From a bacterium (GTDB taxonomy: Bacteria > Electryoneota > Electryoneia > Electryoneales > Electryoneaceae): 64,000 bases of DNA. The notes beneath the pieces are model-generated. The model did no database searches. It saw only the letters and a list, made by a program, of their open reading frames with translations, and was not told where the DNA came from. Position 1 is the first letter of the stretch; each line of letters starts with the position of its first letter. The position numbers were made by a program, and so were the translations under genes. Shown one piece after another: positions 45,450 to 56,998 of the stretch. Location of the stretch: NCBI GenBank assembly GCA_028278125.1, contig JANQEY010000080.1:1-64000 (forward strand), in the 5' to 3' direction.

Positions 45450-48400
45450 ATGCGTCTTGTCAGGTTAGCTCCGCATGTAGCGATAGCGATAGTAGCAATA
45501 ATGTTGTTACCGAACATCAATTCTGCCCTTCAGATAGATGAAAATGTCGATGTTAATCAGCTACCATATGAACATACGTTCACAAATTATGCATTAGCAA
45601 AATTACATTTTATCGGTGTAGCTGAAGGAATTACTGTTGGTGTTACGTTCGAAGATGCGGACTTTGATTTCATGTTATTCCTTGGGGGGAAGAACATAGG
45701 TACTGTCTATAAAGAGCGTACAATGATGTTTATAATCAATCTATATACCAATACAGATCTGGTTTTCCAAGCAAGTAATGGCCTTAAGGTCTCGGTGGAA
45801 CAATGCGGTCCGAACATCACTGTAACCGAAAACAATATTACCGTCCTCGGATCATTAGGTAAGGAAGGGAACCTCTACACAACGAACATTCATGTTCCTC
45901 ATGATAACGCTCATAATGTAACCGTTGACGCAACGGTGAACTTCACGTATCTTGGTTTATGCGATGGCTCGATCAGTAATTTCGGATATGCCACCAGCGA
46001 GAGTGAATTCCATATACATTCTGCCGATCAAACACAGATGGTTCGATTAATCGCCGAAGAGTCTGGAACATTCGATATCGTTTTCGAGTTCTCCAGTGAC
46101 AATAAGCTAGGGGTCGGAGGTCCTTCGATAGGTAATGTAACGTTTTTAGCTACTGGAGCCGACATTACGATGCACCATACAGAGTTGGCGAAATACTCTA
46201 GTGAGGATTCGTTGGCTGATGAGATTTCCATCGGTGATATCAATTATTCCTTTAGCACAGAGGATATCGATGATGACGATTGTCCAAAGATTACGTTATT
46301 CAAAACGAATTTGAAGATTAAAGGAGGTTTTCCCGTTATCACTGTAAATGAAAACACCGATCCACCGAATAAGAAAACCGTCTACAGGCGATATTCCACG
46401 GTCATGTCCAATGAGGAGGAGGTTACCAAAGGTGACCCTATGGACCTCGATCCCTTCGTGACAGAGACAATCGTCAATCCTGTCGCTCATATCGTTTATA
46501 ACGTTGAGATCATCGATGATGATAAGGATGGAAAACCGATTGTGATCCTTCATCAATACAATCTAACGATCAATTCAACAGGACACCCCATACAGGGAGG
46601 TAGTTATAAGGAATATCATAATTTGGATGTTGACGACCAGGACCCGAGCAAACCCAACACCTTTAGTGATCTCGATGGAGATGGACTGAGCAATTTCTAT
46701 GAGATCTACCGCTCCGGTACGAATCCGCAACTTGCAGATACTGATAATGACGGTCTATCAGACTACCAGGAAATGGGATTCTCTGGATATGCTGCAGCCC
46801 TCAACGATGTCGATCTTGACGGTATTACCGATTCTCTCGAACTGATCCTCGGATTAAATCCCTTGGACTTGGACACCGATGATGATTATTTCGAGGATGG
46901 GGCAGAACTGGATTATTGGTTATATAGGGAATTCGGTTTCGTTAATACGACTGCCAAGTATGAATTGAACAATCTGACTAAGAACGCAGGGCCAATCCCG
47001 TCATGGGCACTTCCAGATTGGGACAATGACGGTGTGATCGATTATCTAGATAAGAACAGCGATGATGAATTGATTGGAGCTTTCTCTCGTCCTCTGAGAA
47101 TGCATTCATACAATCACTCCCTGGATCTTACTAAGCGTACGATCATACAGGGATATCGAGACCTCGTTGCATCGGGACTCAGCCCTATAATATATAATCA
47201 CAATGCATCTATGATTTCTGCATCACGAAAGAGTTATACATCTGATGATAACGACACTATCGATTGGTTGCTCGATTTAGAAGATAGTTATAGATCGGAT
47301 TTATTAAACTATTCCTGTAACTGGAATCTCACGAACCAGACGCGGAACTGGTACTTCAAGGAATACGAGGATTCGTGGTTCCTTGCATTCTACGCATATC
47401 ATCAATTGATCGAGGAAACTTATTTCTCAGATTATGGATTCTATAAGGATCTCTGCTCATGGTTCGACGAGGATCACAATGCCTCGGGATACTATCATCA
47501 GACACCTTCGTATCATGATGTCTATGACACTTACGTACATCTGAAATCTATCGTCGAAGATTATTATTTAGCTGCCAATGTCACGACAGATATGTTCATG
47601 TGTAAATACTACGACCTCGATGGTATCGAGCTGATCTTTTACTTTACAGATCCCGCAGATAATGACACAGACAATGACTCACTGGACGACGGCATCGAGG
47701 TGAACTACTGGAAGAACATCAATATCGAGCCGTTCGACGATTCTGATGGCGATGGTACTCCGAACATCTATGATTCGGACTCGGACAACGATACATACAT
47801 CGATGGAGTCGATTTCGATCTGGACAACGATGGAATGGAGGACGTTTACGAGTTCTTCTATGGATTCGATGTTGAATCTCCAGGTGATGCGAGCCTCGAT
47901 GAGGACAACGACGATCTCACGAATCTAGAGGAGTTCCTGAACACAACGGATCCAACCAAGACCGATACAGACGGTGATGGGATATGGGACGGGTCAGAAG
48001 TATCGATAGGTCTTGATCCTGTGAACAAGGATTCTGACATGGACGGCATCGAGGATTACAAGGAGAACTCCCATTCAACGGATTCGGACGGTGACGGAAT
48101 GATCAACGCTCTGGACACCGATAGTGACAATGATGGTCTGACCGATTCGGAGGAGGACAAGGACTGCGATGGTGTGGTCGATACTGGGGAGACCTCACCG
48201 ATTGATCCAGACTGTGATGATGACGGATTCAATGACGGTTACGAGGTGAAGAATAACCATGATCCTTACAGCAATGCTACACCGGACCTCGACTCGGATT
48301 CTGACGGATTAGACAATCAAGAGGAATTTGACTATGGAACCGATCCTCAGACCAACGATACTGACGAGGACCAAATTCCTGATAAATGGGAGATCGAGCA

Positions 48401-51400
48401 TCGGCTCGATCCATGCGATGCGAACGACACCTATCTTGATTGGGATGGTGACGGTCTTCATGCACTTGGGGAATACCTGAACAATACCGACATCGATCAC
48501 TACGATTCGGACAACGACATGATGCCGGATGGATGGGAAGTGACCTACGGTCTGAATCCGCTAACCGACGATGCTTCAAGCGACAATGATGATGATAACT
48601 TGACGAATATCATCGAACTCAGTGAATCCCTCAATCCATCGAGCAACGATACCGATTCAGATGGCATGCCTGACGACTGGGAATTGAGCTATCTGCTGAA
48701 TGCTACTTTCGACGATTCGGGTGAGGATCCAGATAGCGATTCTCTTACGAATCTCCAGGAATATGAGAACGACACTGATCCAAAGACCCTCTCATGGGAC
48801 ACTGATGAATTACCGAATGATTGGGAGAATTCAACTGGATTGAATCCTTACCGGCACGACACAGCCTTGGATCCTGATGGTGATGGCCTGTCAAATCTCC
48901 TTGAATACAATCAATCCACGGATCCATTCGATCCAGACTGCGATAATGATGGATTGCCCGATGGGTGGGAGTATTACAACGGATTGAACGCATCCGATTC
49001 TAATGATAAATATACAGATATCGACAATGATGATCTGAATAATACCGAGGAGTTCGAGCTCGGAACAAATGCGAACAACTGGGATACCGATTATGATGGG
49101 ATGCCTGATTCTTGGGAGAATGATAACAGTTTAATGCCAACATCATTTGATGCCTTTGAAGATTATGATTCTGACAGTCTAGACAACATTGAGGAATACC
49201 GATACAATATTTCTTCAACATGGAATCACACCACCGATGGAGTTTATAATGGTGGATTAGATCCAAGAGATCCAGATTATGACAATGATGGTTTTACTGA
49301 TGGATATGAGGTGAAATGTAACTTAACCCCTACTCAATTAGTTGCTTCAGATAAGACGAACGATGATGATAATGATCAGCTTTCCAATTGGGAAGAATTT
49401 CTAATGGGTACATTATCAAATCGAAACGATACTGATATGGACGGACTCGATGATTATGAGGAGATCCAGTATCAGCTTGTTGACATCCAGTATTTCACGG
49501 ACAACGAAGGATTCCTGAAGACAAAGGGCGTAAATGAGATTCGTCGATTGAATATCAATAGATCATTATTCGAGATCTCTGCAGGCCAAAAGGTGGCAAT
49601 GGATATTTCTGTGCAAACACATGGTTATTATTCGTTAGTCGTCCAAATGCATACAGGTGTAGATCCTCCTGTTGAACTCGTTATTAAGGATTCGAGCGGT
49701 ACAATATCCTCTAAGATACGAATGGTAAACCATTGGAAATTCAAAAAGTACACAACCGCGATCACAGAATTGAGTAAAGGGACATACACCCTAACAGTCG
49801 AGTGTAAAGCTCACACGATCACTTTATTGAATCCCGTTGAGATACACTTATCATCCTATGGTAAACCTGTTCTTTCAGATTATGATGGTGATGGTCTTCT
49901 TGATGGAAATAATGTTACTATAAACAACATCACTGGTGAACTGGATGTTCAAGGGAATGCTAACACAACTACATACATTGGTGAGTTCTTCACAGTTACC
50001 AATCCAATGAATATAGACACCGATGGTGATGGGCTAACGGATGGATATAATATCACATTTGGCAATACAAATTACCTTGGTGAATTATCTTTTGGTACGA
50101 ATCCATTGAAACCCGATGGAGATCATGATGGCCTTGGCGACTGGGAGGAGGTTACCCTTGGGTATGATGGTTGGATAACTAATCCAAAGAATTATGACTG
50201 TGACGCCGACGGCCTATACGATGGATGGAATGATAAAAATGGGAACCGTATCTTTGATCCTGGAGAAACAAAAGGTGAATGGAATTGGATGACAAATCCG
50301 CACAATAATGATACCGATAGAGATGGTGTTACCGATCAGATCGATAGAAATCCTCTTCACAACTCAATAATTACATGCGATGCAAAAGTTACCTGGATCG
50401 ACACTAATGAAATTGATGGAATGAAATTCAAGGTCATTATCGATGATACAGGAATGTCAGAAGATTGGAAGATCAAATTCACTTCTGTTACCCTTCAACC
50501 AAATGATGAATTCAAGGTATTTTATGACCTTCCGGATGTTAATTCGACAACAACGTGTAATATCGTTATTTATGAGAACATTAATGGTGAGGATCATCGT
50601 AAAGATACAAAGGAACATCATATTGGAAAACTTCTCAGATCAGGTCAATTAGATAGATCAATGGAGGGTAAAACATATTATGTCAACGAATCCAATTATA
50701 AGATCGAATATACCTTCTCAGATGAGAACCTTGATCGGGCCAATACATTAATGTTCCAGGGTATTAATGACAGCTATTCATGGTATCATGCTAATTACAG
50801 TTCAGGTCAGAACCTTCTCCGGTACGTTGGGGATATGGGATTCTACGTATTCCTATTGAATATAACGGGGACTCCAAACGTTACTGGTATCGGTGAAGGC
50901 TTAAATGCTTGGCTGGTGCCCCGATCATTGTACTTCGGGTCACAACTATATCATGAACTCAATAATACTGACGATCCGGATGATCTCTCTTCGCCTTCAG
51001 ACACAGATTTCTACAATAATACATGTGATCTTAATACCAGCCACATTATGGGTATATATTCGATAAATCTAACTGCATCCGAAGCCTATTATTATTACTT
51101 TAATCTCACCCATAACAACTCAGGAAACCTTACTGCAGAATCACTTAATATTACGAGCAATCTAACTCATCTCGGATTATATGGCGCTGTATTGGATATG
51201 ATACCATTTGATGCACCTAAAATATCTGAACAAGGGAATATTACTAAACCTAAGCCTAAAGATAAAGAGCGGAACAGTATTTGGAATAAAGTTGCTGATT
51301 TCGTAAACCAGGTTGGCGAATACATTGTAGAAAATATGCCTGACTTCATTAAAGACACTCTTATCCGAGCTGCTAATGCCTGGAATGATTTCCTCGTTGC

Positions 51401-52292
51401 TGCAGTAAATTTCTTTGCAAAGGTTGCTTCGAAATTAAAAGATTGGTGTAATCCTGCGTTTATATTGGATGCTGTTAGAAGTGTTGGTAATGCTTTGATT
51501 GAAATTGCTAAGGCAGCATTAAATATATTCTGTTGGATTATTAATTGGATAAAGGATTCAATTAGTGGTATGGTTGATACAGCTTTATCAAGTATTACTG
51601 GTCGTTCGAGTTCTTGGAGAACGGGCATTTTAGATAATTTTAATTCTATATGGGAAGAGTATAATCAAACGGAATCCGTTTCTGAATCTAGTCAGAATAC
51701 ACTTAGCAACATATTTATTGATAATGTACAGAGCCAATTGAGATTGCTCGGATATTTGGTTATTGCTATTAATTTAATATTGTTACCGTTTTTAGGAATA
51801 TTTGCATTAATATCATCCTTTATAATCTCCTTTATTGCGAAAATTATCTTTTCTCAATTTGGAATTATTCCTGGTTCAGAAGGCTCTCTTGATATTTCTG
51901 GAGACGAAGATAATAATATGATTAAAAATATATTTTCTAATTCATTATCTGGTGTATCTAGTGCATCTGAAGCAGCTTCAACACCGATTGGTAATGTGGT
52001 AATAAATCTAATTTGGTCAATGATCATAGGGGTTTCGATTATAGCATTTAAAGGGGATACTGAAGGTATAATATCTATGTGTATTCTACTTTGTCTTGGG
52101 TCCTGGGCGGTAGCATTTACAAGTGATAATAATGAGAATGATGATTACTTCTGGAACCTCGTCCAATTAGGAATATGCTTGATGTCAATGATTGCAGGTA
52201 TTATTGGTGTGATTTGTGCAAAATCATATATTAAAATACCCTATGGTATAGGAGCGTTAGTAAGTGGGTTACTTTATTATATTGCTAAGTAG
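45450..52292 (+). CDS. Giant secreted/membrane protein with calcium-type repeats (2280 aa)
   Basis: It has a signal peptide (LAPHVAIAIVAIMLLPNINS) and a beta-rich N-terminal region of about 350 residues. A long series of D-x-D-x-D-G-x-x-D thrombospondin-3/EF-like repeats follows (about residues 400-500, 760-1300 and 1490-1650), with an all-beta insert at about 1370-1480. Then come another beta region, an amphipathic helical stretch (WNKVADFVNQVGEYIVENMP) and a C-terminal set of about five to six membrane helices (about 2100-2280). Such acidic repeats bind calcium and stiffen surface proteins. The multi-helix membrane anchor is unusual; a PGF-CTERM signal is absent. A small membrane gene follows 8 bases after the stop. 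A decayed copy of its C-terminal part lies at 56333-56998. Confidence 0.88.
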   Translation: MRLVRLAPHVAIAIVAIMLLPNINSALQIDENVDVNQLPYEHTFTNYALAKLHFIGVAEGITVGVTFEDADFDFMLFLGGKNIGTVYKERTMMFIINLYTNTDLVFQASNGLKVSVEQCGPNITVTENNITVLGSLGKEGNLYTTNIHVPHDNAHNVTVDATVNFTYLGLCDGSISNFGYATSESEFHIHSADQTQMVRLIAEESGTFDIVFEFSSDNKLGVGGPSIGNVTFLATGADITMHHTELAKYSSEDSLADEISIGDINYSFSTEDIDDDDCPKITLFKTNLKIKGGFPVITVNENTDPPNKKTVYRRYSTVMSNEEEVTKGDPMDLDPFVTETIVNPVAHIVYNVEIIDDDKDGKPIVILHQYNLTINSTGHPIQGGSYKEYHNLDVDDQDPSKPNTFSDLDGDGLSNFYEIYRSGTNPQLADTDNDGLSDYQEMGFSGYAAALNDVDLDGITDSLELILGLNPLDLDTDDDYFEDGAELDYWLYREFGFVNTTAKYELNNLTKNAGPIPSWALPDWDNDGVIDYLDKNSDDELIGAFSRPLRMHSYNHSLDLTKRTIIQGYRDLVASGLSPIIYNHNASMISASRKSYTSDDNDTIDWLLDLEDSYRSDLLNYSCNWNLTNQTRNWYFKEYEDSWFLAFYAYHQLIEETYFSDYGFYKDLCSWFDEDHNASGYYHQTPSYHDVYDTYVHLKSIVEDYYLAANVTTDMFMCKYYDLDGIELIFYFTDPADNDTDNDSLDDGIEVNYWKNINIEPFDDSDGDGTPNIYDSDSDNDTYIDGVDFDLDNDGMEDVYEFFYGFDVESPGDASLDEDNDDLTNLEEFLNTTDPTKTDTDGDGIWDGSEVSIGLDPVNKDSDMDGIEDYKENSHSTDSDGDGMINALDTDSDNDGLTDSEEDKDCDGVVDTGETSPIDPDCDDDGFNDGYEVKNNHDPYSNATPDLDSDSDGLDNQEEFDYGTDPQTNDTDEDQIPDKWEIEHRLDPCDANDTYLDWDGDGLHALGEYLNNTDIDHYDSDNDMMPDGWEVTYGLNPLTDDASSDNDDDNLTNIIELSESLNPSSNDTDSDGMPDDWELSYLLNATFDDSGEDPDSDSLTNLQEYENDTDPKTLSWDTDELPNDWENSTGLNPYRHDTALDPDGDGLSNLLEYNQSTDPFDPDCDNDGLPDGWEYYNGLNASDSNDKYTDIDNDDLNNTEEFELGTNANNWDTDYDGMPDSWENDNSLMPTSFDAFEDYDSDSLDNIEEYRYNISSTWNHTTDGVYNGGLDPRDPDYDNDGFTDGYEVKCNLTPTQLVASDKTNDDDNDQLSNWEEFLMGTLSNRNDTDMDGLDDYEEIQYQLVDIQYFTDNEGFLKTKGVNEIRRLNINRSLFEISAGQKVAMDISVQTHGYYSLVVQMHTGVDPPVELVIKDSSGTISSKIRMVNHWKFKKYTTAITELSKGTYTLTVECKAHTITLLNPVEIHLSSYGKPVLSDYDGDGLLDGNNVTINNITGELDVQGNANTTTYIGEFFTVTNPMNIDTDGDGLTDGYNITFGNTNYLGELSFGTNPLKPDGDHDGLGDWEEVTLGYDGWITNPKNYDCDADGLYDGWNDKNGNRIFDPGETKGEWNWMTNPHNNDTDRDGVTDQIDRNPLHNSIITCDAKVTWIDTNEIDGMKFKVIIDDTGMSEDWKIKFTSVTLQPNDEFKVFYDLPDVNSTTTCNIVIYENINGEDHRKDTKEHHIGKLLRSGQLDRSMEGKTYYVNESNYKIEYTFSDENLDRANTLMFQGINDSYSWYHANYSSGQNLLRYVGDMGFYVFLLNITGTPNVTGIGEGLNAWLVPRSLYFGSQLYHELNNTDDPDDLSSPSDTDFYNNTCDLNTSHIMGIYSINLTASEAYYYYFNLTHNNSGNLTAESLNITSNLTHLGLYGAVLDMIPFDAPKISEQGNITKPKPKDKERNSIWNKVADFVNQVGEYIVENMPDFIKDTLIRAANAWNDFLVAAVNFFAKVASKLKDWCNPAFILDAVRSVGNALIEIAKAALNIFCWIINWIKDSISGMVDTALSSITGRSSSWRTGILDNFNSIWEEYNQTESVSESSQNTLSNIFIDNVQSQLRLLGYLVIAINLILLPFLGIFALISSFIISFIAKIIFSQFGIIPGSEGSLDISGDEDNNMIKNIFSNSLSGVSSASEAASTPIGNVVINLIWSMIIGVSIIAFKGDTEGIISMCILLCLGSWAVAFTSDNNENDDYFWNLVQLGICLMSMIAGIIGVICAKSYIKIPYGIGALVSGLLYYIAK

Positions 52293-52300
52293 TTGGGATA

Positions 52301-52723
52301 ATGATGAAGATGGACCGGCTCCTCTTAATGAATCTTCACTACTCAAGAATATTAAGTTTAGAAATAGCAGCCAATATAATAATAATAATAATGATCTTCA
52401 CATCATTTTATTACGCAGAGATATTATCATACCAATTGTTAATGCTACCTGTTCTGTTATCTATTAAGACATTAATCGTGTCTTTATTTATCGTTCGGGA
52501 AATCATCTTGGATAATGTCGGTTTTTCATTTAATTATCTACTTCGTTCAAAAAGGATATTATGGAATAATGTATCCAACATCAGTGAATTACCAAGTCTT
52601 ATAGACAGAACTAGAATTAAAATTATTTATGAAAATAATAGATTTATGATTATTCGATTGGACGAACAAACTCACAATAATTTCCTTAATTACTATCAAA
52701 CATATATCGAGTTAAGTAAGTGA
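52301..52723 (+). CDS. Small two-helix membrane protein, partner of the giant protein
   Basis: A 140-residue protein with two hydrophobic segments (IAANIIIIIMIFTSFYYAEIL and LLMLPVLLSIKTLIVSLFIV) and a soluble C-terminal part (about residues 75-140: LPSLIDRTRIKIIYENNRFMIIRLD) that resembles a small PH-like barrel. It begins 8 bases after the giant protein stop. The same plan recurs at 56995-57405, again directly after a C-terminal copy of the giant protein, so the two probably work together. No family is recognised. Confidence 0.65.
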   Translation: MMKMDRLLLMNLHYSRILSLEIAANIIIIIMIFTSFYYAEILSYQLLMLPVLLSIKTLIVSLFIVREIILDNVGFSFNYLLRSKRILWNNVSNISELPSLIDRTRIKIIYENNRFMIIRLDEQTHNNFLNYYQTYIELSK

Positions 52724-52902
52724 ATATTTGAATAGGGTATAATGTGTCAATATTTCATTACCTCGTTTTGGCAACAAACCAATTGTAGACTGAATGTTAT
52801 TTCAAAGGCCACTTATAATGTGGTGGGAGATCGTAAAATTACAGTTTGTTTCGTATTGTTTAATCGTATCAAGTTTACCGATACAATATTAACGGATTTT
52901 AT

Positions 52903-53770
52903 CTATATATTTATAATCATCACATAAAGGCCCAGCTTTGGAATGTATGTTAAATAAGCCCGCCTCAATTCACTCTGATCAATGTGATGATAGATATCGG
53001 TTGCTTCAGATCTACGATCCCCTCTTAATTCCTTAACGTATTCCCTAGGCATCCCATTTCTGATTAAATGTGTCGTAAACCAATGTCTCAGGCAGTGTGG
53101 TCCTACATGATCCTCCAACCTCTTCGATTTGCAGTCGTGAAATCCTAATTGTACCACAGGCGTAACCACTGCCTTCCATACTGCGTTTCTGGATAACCGA
53201 GTACCTGTCTGATAAGTTATTAAAAGTGCCCCGGTATTGGTATTCAACTTCTCTCGAAGCTTGATCCATCGTTTTAACGTTCATGAAACTTCATCATCGA
53301 AGAATACCACTCGATTGCTACGTTTGGGCGTAGGTTTCAAGATAATAGACCCATCCACCCAATTGATATCATCAAGATTCAAATTCAATAATTCGTTCCT
53401 CCTGATACCGGTCTTCGCCAATAATAATACCACCGCTCGATCTCGTGGATTAAACATTATGCTAAGCATCTGAGCAAACTGTTCCACAGATAGCAATTGA
53501 CGGGTAGACATCTCATTTTCCTTTTTATATCGCGTCAGGTACCACTTACGGAACGGCAATACAATGTTAAACGGAGTAATTCCTTCAAAGGTGAGGTAAT
53601 CATAGAATGATGACAGAGCCGAGAAGTAATTCTCAACGGTCTTAAACTTCACCGACGTATACGTTGGAGATATCGGAGAAACGCACGTACCGCCTCCTTA
53701 TCGGCCTCAACTGCCCGGTGATGGCGTCTTTCAAGAGATTGGAGGTAAATGAGTAGGCTTGACCTGCATT
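52903..53770 (-). pseudogene. Broken XerC/D-like tyrosine recombinase
   Basis: From about 53660 down to 52903 one frame carries KFKTVENYFSALSSFYDYL, LLAKTGIRRNELLNLNLDD (catalytic Arg), then a TGA stop at 53281-53283, and continues with HCLRHWFTTHLIRNGM (HxxR) and SEATDIYHHI (Tyr). A further frameshift near 53650 separates an N-terminal piece (SLERRHHRAVEADKEAVRAF). Apart from these two lesions the enzyme looks complete. It is unlike the integrase at 9711 and nearer to XerD-type enzymes. Confidence 0.8.
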
Positions 53771-54050
53771 AGATGATAAATCTGCTTTTCCATTGGGGAG
53801 GATTGCTTCAGAAATTGAATTGAATAATATATCTTATATTCAAGGTTTTTTAAATCTCCCGCCCAGAAATGATAATTATTATATTAGTTACCATTTCCAT
53901 CATTTGCAGAACCAATCAATTATTGCGATAACTGAACTTGAAATTTCACCTGAAACATTTCGCGATAACCAATTTGAATTTTATTCTTCATGGTTAATTA
54001 CATTGGTTGTATTTATCGTAGGATTAATTATTTCAACTAGAAATGATTAA
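53766..54050 (+). pseudogene. 3' fragment of a membrane-anchored protein gene
   Basis: The frame is open from about 53766 without a usual start codon (first candidate TTG at 53793). It encodes GRIASEIELNNISYIQGFLN, IIAITELEISPETF and a C-terminal membrane helix SSWLITLVVFIVGLIISTRND. It begins where the integrase remnant ends, so it is probably the tail of a gene cut by that insertion. Family unknown. Confidence 0.45.
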
Positions 54051-54237
54051 TGCGTTAATGAGATATTAGATATCAATTTTGAGTCCGCGAAGATTCATTA
54101 GTGAATGTTTCTAATAAGTCGGCCAAAAAAGGATGCAATTCACATGTAAATACCGAAGGTAACGGTCTAATGTCTAGCTTATTCAATTGAAGATTTCCAG
54201 TTATACGAAAATATGTTAATTGAATTAAATAGCGAAA

Positions 54238-54969
54238 TTATTCCGAATTATTAATTTTCTGATTTGGTCGATTTATATATTCCGAAATGAGTTGTATTTG
54301 TCGGGGGGCAAATGTACTTTGCATGAGAGAAAGTAAATGACTAATTCCAAAAAAGAAAATTGGGATGATGATTCCAAATGACAGTAATAATTGGAATAGT
54401 GAATGATAGTCAAAAATGGATATTAATAATGCTGCTCCAATTAGACTTAAAGCGACCCCAATCATTAACGTAATGTAAAAGCATTTCATGAAGATTTCAT
54501 TTGACCATTGTTGTCCAATTCGTTTTGAATACCAGATTAATGATGGATTTTTCCCAGAATTCAGATCATCGTATAGCTCTTTATAAAACCGTTTTTTAAA
54601 ACCAATCATTGCTTCAAGATGAATTAGTTCGAGATGTGTCGATAATGTAATCATCATATGGCCAATAGAAAAATATGCAACTAAAAGAAATAAAAGGAAT
54701 AGCACCATAAGTATATAATTGAGATATTCAGTTTTGAGCTCATAAGTCATTATAATCGAGATTATGCTTGTTAATGAGATAAATGCAATTGATTTAATAA
54801 CTTTAATACCTGATTGCATATTTTCATCGGATTTGTGAAGAAGACGATTATATACAAGTAAAAGTCCTTCGGTATCTTTTTCAGTCATGTTCAACGGATC
54901 ATGTTTATAGTTAATAAAATTCATGTTCATTATATGATGATTTTCATTAACAAGAGATGAGTTTTCCAT
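54238..54969 (-). CDS. Uncharacterised four-helix membrane protein
   Basis: A 243-residue protein with two membrane segments in the first half (VIKSIAFISLTSIISIIM and YILMVLFLLFLLVAYFSIG), a soluble charged loop (FKKRFYKELYDDLNSGKNPS) and two more segments (MIGVALSLIGAALLISIF and SFGIIIPIFFFGISHLLSL). The family is not recognised. The frame is intact in a region full of remnants, which suggests it is still in use. The ATG at 54969 is preceded by an A/T-rich stretch. Confidence 0.6.
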   Translation of the reverse strand: MENSSLVNENHHIMNMNFINYKHDPLNMTEKDTEGLLLVYNRLLHKSDENMQSGIKVIKSIAFISLTSIISIIMTYELKTEYLNYILMVLFLLFLLVAYFSIGHMMITLSTHLELIHLEAMIGFKKRFYKELYDDLNSGKNPSLIWYSKRIGQQWSNEIFMKCFYITLMIGVALSLIGAALLISIFDYHSLFQLLLSFGIIIPIFFFGISHLLSLMQSTFAPRQIQLISEYINRPNQKINNSE

Positions 54970-55564
54970 ATTTACATTTGAAATAAATGGCCAGTCATTT
55001 TACAGCGAATATTTAAAGCTATTAGGTAACTTTTTTAAGAAGGGAGAGATCTGCCCATAAGAAAATAGGACCCTCCTATGAGTCACTCAACAGCACCAGT
55101 GAGGGATAATCTGAATTGAGCATATCGTCCAAGTTTTTCTCAATGTGAAAGAAGATTTCATACTCAGCGGTTTCATGAACCCATCTTGTGTGTTAAGCTC
55201 TGCAGGAAGCCTGCAAGCACCCCCACTACATACGGCCGGTGAAAGAGACGATATCTCGATGTAGGTATTAAAGCAGAGATGCAGAGGACAGATGAAAAAT
55301 GTGTACATAAAGCGGGAGGATAGTGGGATCAAATTGATTATACCGGAGTTCAACATAGGTCTTGAATATTTATAAAAGCAAAGGATAAAAAGATGAAGCT
55401 ACACCTTCCGCCGGTATTGGGAGAAACTGTTGCGGGATCATTGACGATAACCAATTTGTGCAGGATTTGGTATGGAATACGTTGAAGCTATCTTCATCAA
55501 CCTTCAATCGTTAGAAAAAAGGTACACCGATTGGGTTCTGCCGAGGAAGCGCTGAAGCTTTAGA
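54970..55564. other. Intergenic stretch without supported genes
   Basis: About 595 bases. The composition from about 55100 on is less AT-rich than the neighbours and resembles decayed coding DNA, but translations in all frames are broken by stops. I cannot assign an origin. Confidence 0.4.
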
Positions 55565-56220
55565 CCAAGAGTATATAACAACAAAGACCATGAGCCGATG
55601 GTCCTGCTAATCCAGACTATACCCCCTCCTGTTCAAAGGCACATGCAGATATGGTCCGTGATACGTAAGCGTGCCATTTCCTTTGGCCAGAGAACCGCAG
55701 GAGGGATATTGAAGGAGTTAAACCTGATTACTCCGTGGAGAAAGAGTAAAAGATGCCTCAACCAAATTATCTTGACAGCATATGGGTCGCCGATACCATA
55801 TAGTAGTGATCAAGTCGATAGCGAGTCGAGATCTATCTGTACCTCGACAGATTCTCCCGATTCAGCCAGTGTATCATGGCCGCATAAGACGGTTATCGTG
55901 ATCGGCACTTACCTACTCAGTGTAGAAGTTCCGAGAAAGACGCCCCCATAGACTCCGCACCGATAATGATTTAGTTTAGGAACAGGAGTGCGATAACTCA
56001 CCTTGATATGGGTGTCGGATGGATAAGCAGTCCCCCCACACCGCCTAGGTTCAAGACTCCGTAGAGCGTCTTGTCAAGACGATCAAGAAAGGGTGGCCGA
56101 TGTTGAAGGAGGAGATCGACATAACCGAACTGAGGATTACCTCGAGGAGTTTCGTGATTGGTATACTAGTATGCGCGATCATTCTGCTCTGAACTATAAA
56201 GTTTCGATGATTGTTTATCT
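55565..56220 (+). pseudogene. Decayed integrase-core (rve) transposase
   Basis: Pieces of an IS3/IS481-like transposase appear in order but in different frames: SFGQRTAGGILKELNLITPW (N-terminal domain), PQPNYLDSIWVADTI (first Asp region), EIYLYLDRFSRF (strand after it), HLDMGVGWISS (second Asp region) and VKTIKKGWPMLKEE with DYLEEFRDWYTSMRDHSAL (Glu region and tail). Many stops and shifts separate them, so the gene is dead. Confidence 0.55.
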
Positions 56221-56332
56221 TGCTGAAAACAATATAGTTTTAGGGGATAATAACGTTATCAACTTTTTTTGCGAAGTACATTATCTGAGCAACGGAACAT
56301 TACTAATTTAAAACCGATTGATAAATAAAATA

Positions 56333-56998
56333 ATGGCATTTTGGATTAAGTTAATGGATTTTGTTTTTACAATTGGTGCATTCGTTGTAGAGAATGTGAC
56401 TGATTTCATTAAAGACATGTAAATAAGGACTGCAAATAGATGGAATGATTTCCTTGTTGGTTGTGTACATTAATTCTCTAAAGTAGCATTGAAACTCAAA
56501 GAATGGATTAATCCAATACGTTTATTAAATATGACTTGGGTTATAGCCATTTAATTCGTTGAAATCGTTAAAGCTGCCTTAAATGCGTTATTATGATTTC
56601 GATTATTTACCAGATCGGCAATAGCAGGTTTCCTAAAAACTCATTCAATAGTGCCTATAATTAATATTGTACATTGAGGAGACCCCACGTCAAGCTCTGA
56701 CAGTATTAGAGCAATTGGAATTGTTACAACCATTTCCCTTTTGCTATTAGCATTTCTGGCATTTCTTACATTATTTTTAATCACACCTACAACATTGTAT
56801 AATAATATTGATGTTAGTGGGTTAGTTGATGGTACAACTAACTTTATGTATGCCGCTATTGCAGCGAGCGATGCCTACTTCTTCCAGGCATTACCGTATT
56901 TATCACCTGAAGGGTATTCGAAATTCTTTTTAGCTGTGAGTGCTATTACTGTAACCTGTGATGCAATCTTAGTGATTGTCTCAAAGGGGTTGAAATGA
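56333..56998 (+). pseudogene. Decayed C-terminal part of a second giant-protein gene
   Basis: The translation from 56333 follows the C-terminal region of the giant protein: FVVENVTDFIKDM, stop, IRTANRWNDFLVGCVH, stop, FSKVALKLKEWINP, and FVEIVKAALNALL, aligned with YIVENMPDFIKDTLIRAANAW and onward in that protein. At least four in-frame stops and a frameshift break it. The last 90 codons (56741-56998) stay open and encode two membrane helices (LLAFLAFLTLFLITPTTL and FFLAVSAITVTCDAILVIV). The start of the next gene overlaps its stop (ATGA), keeping the original operon junction. Confidence 0.65.

Noticed and set aside
47700..49400. Tandem DNA repeats inside the giant gene
   Set aside because: The repetition comes from the protein-level D-x-D-x-D-G units; the DNA copies are diverged, so no separate repeat element is called.
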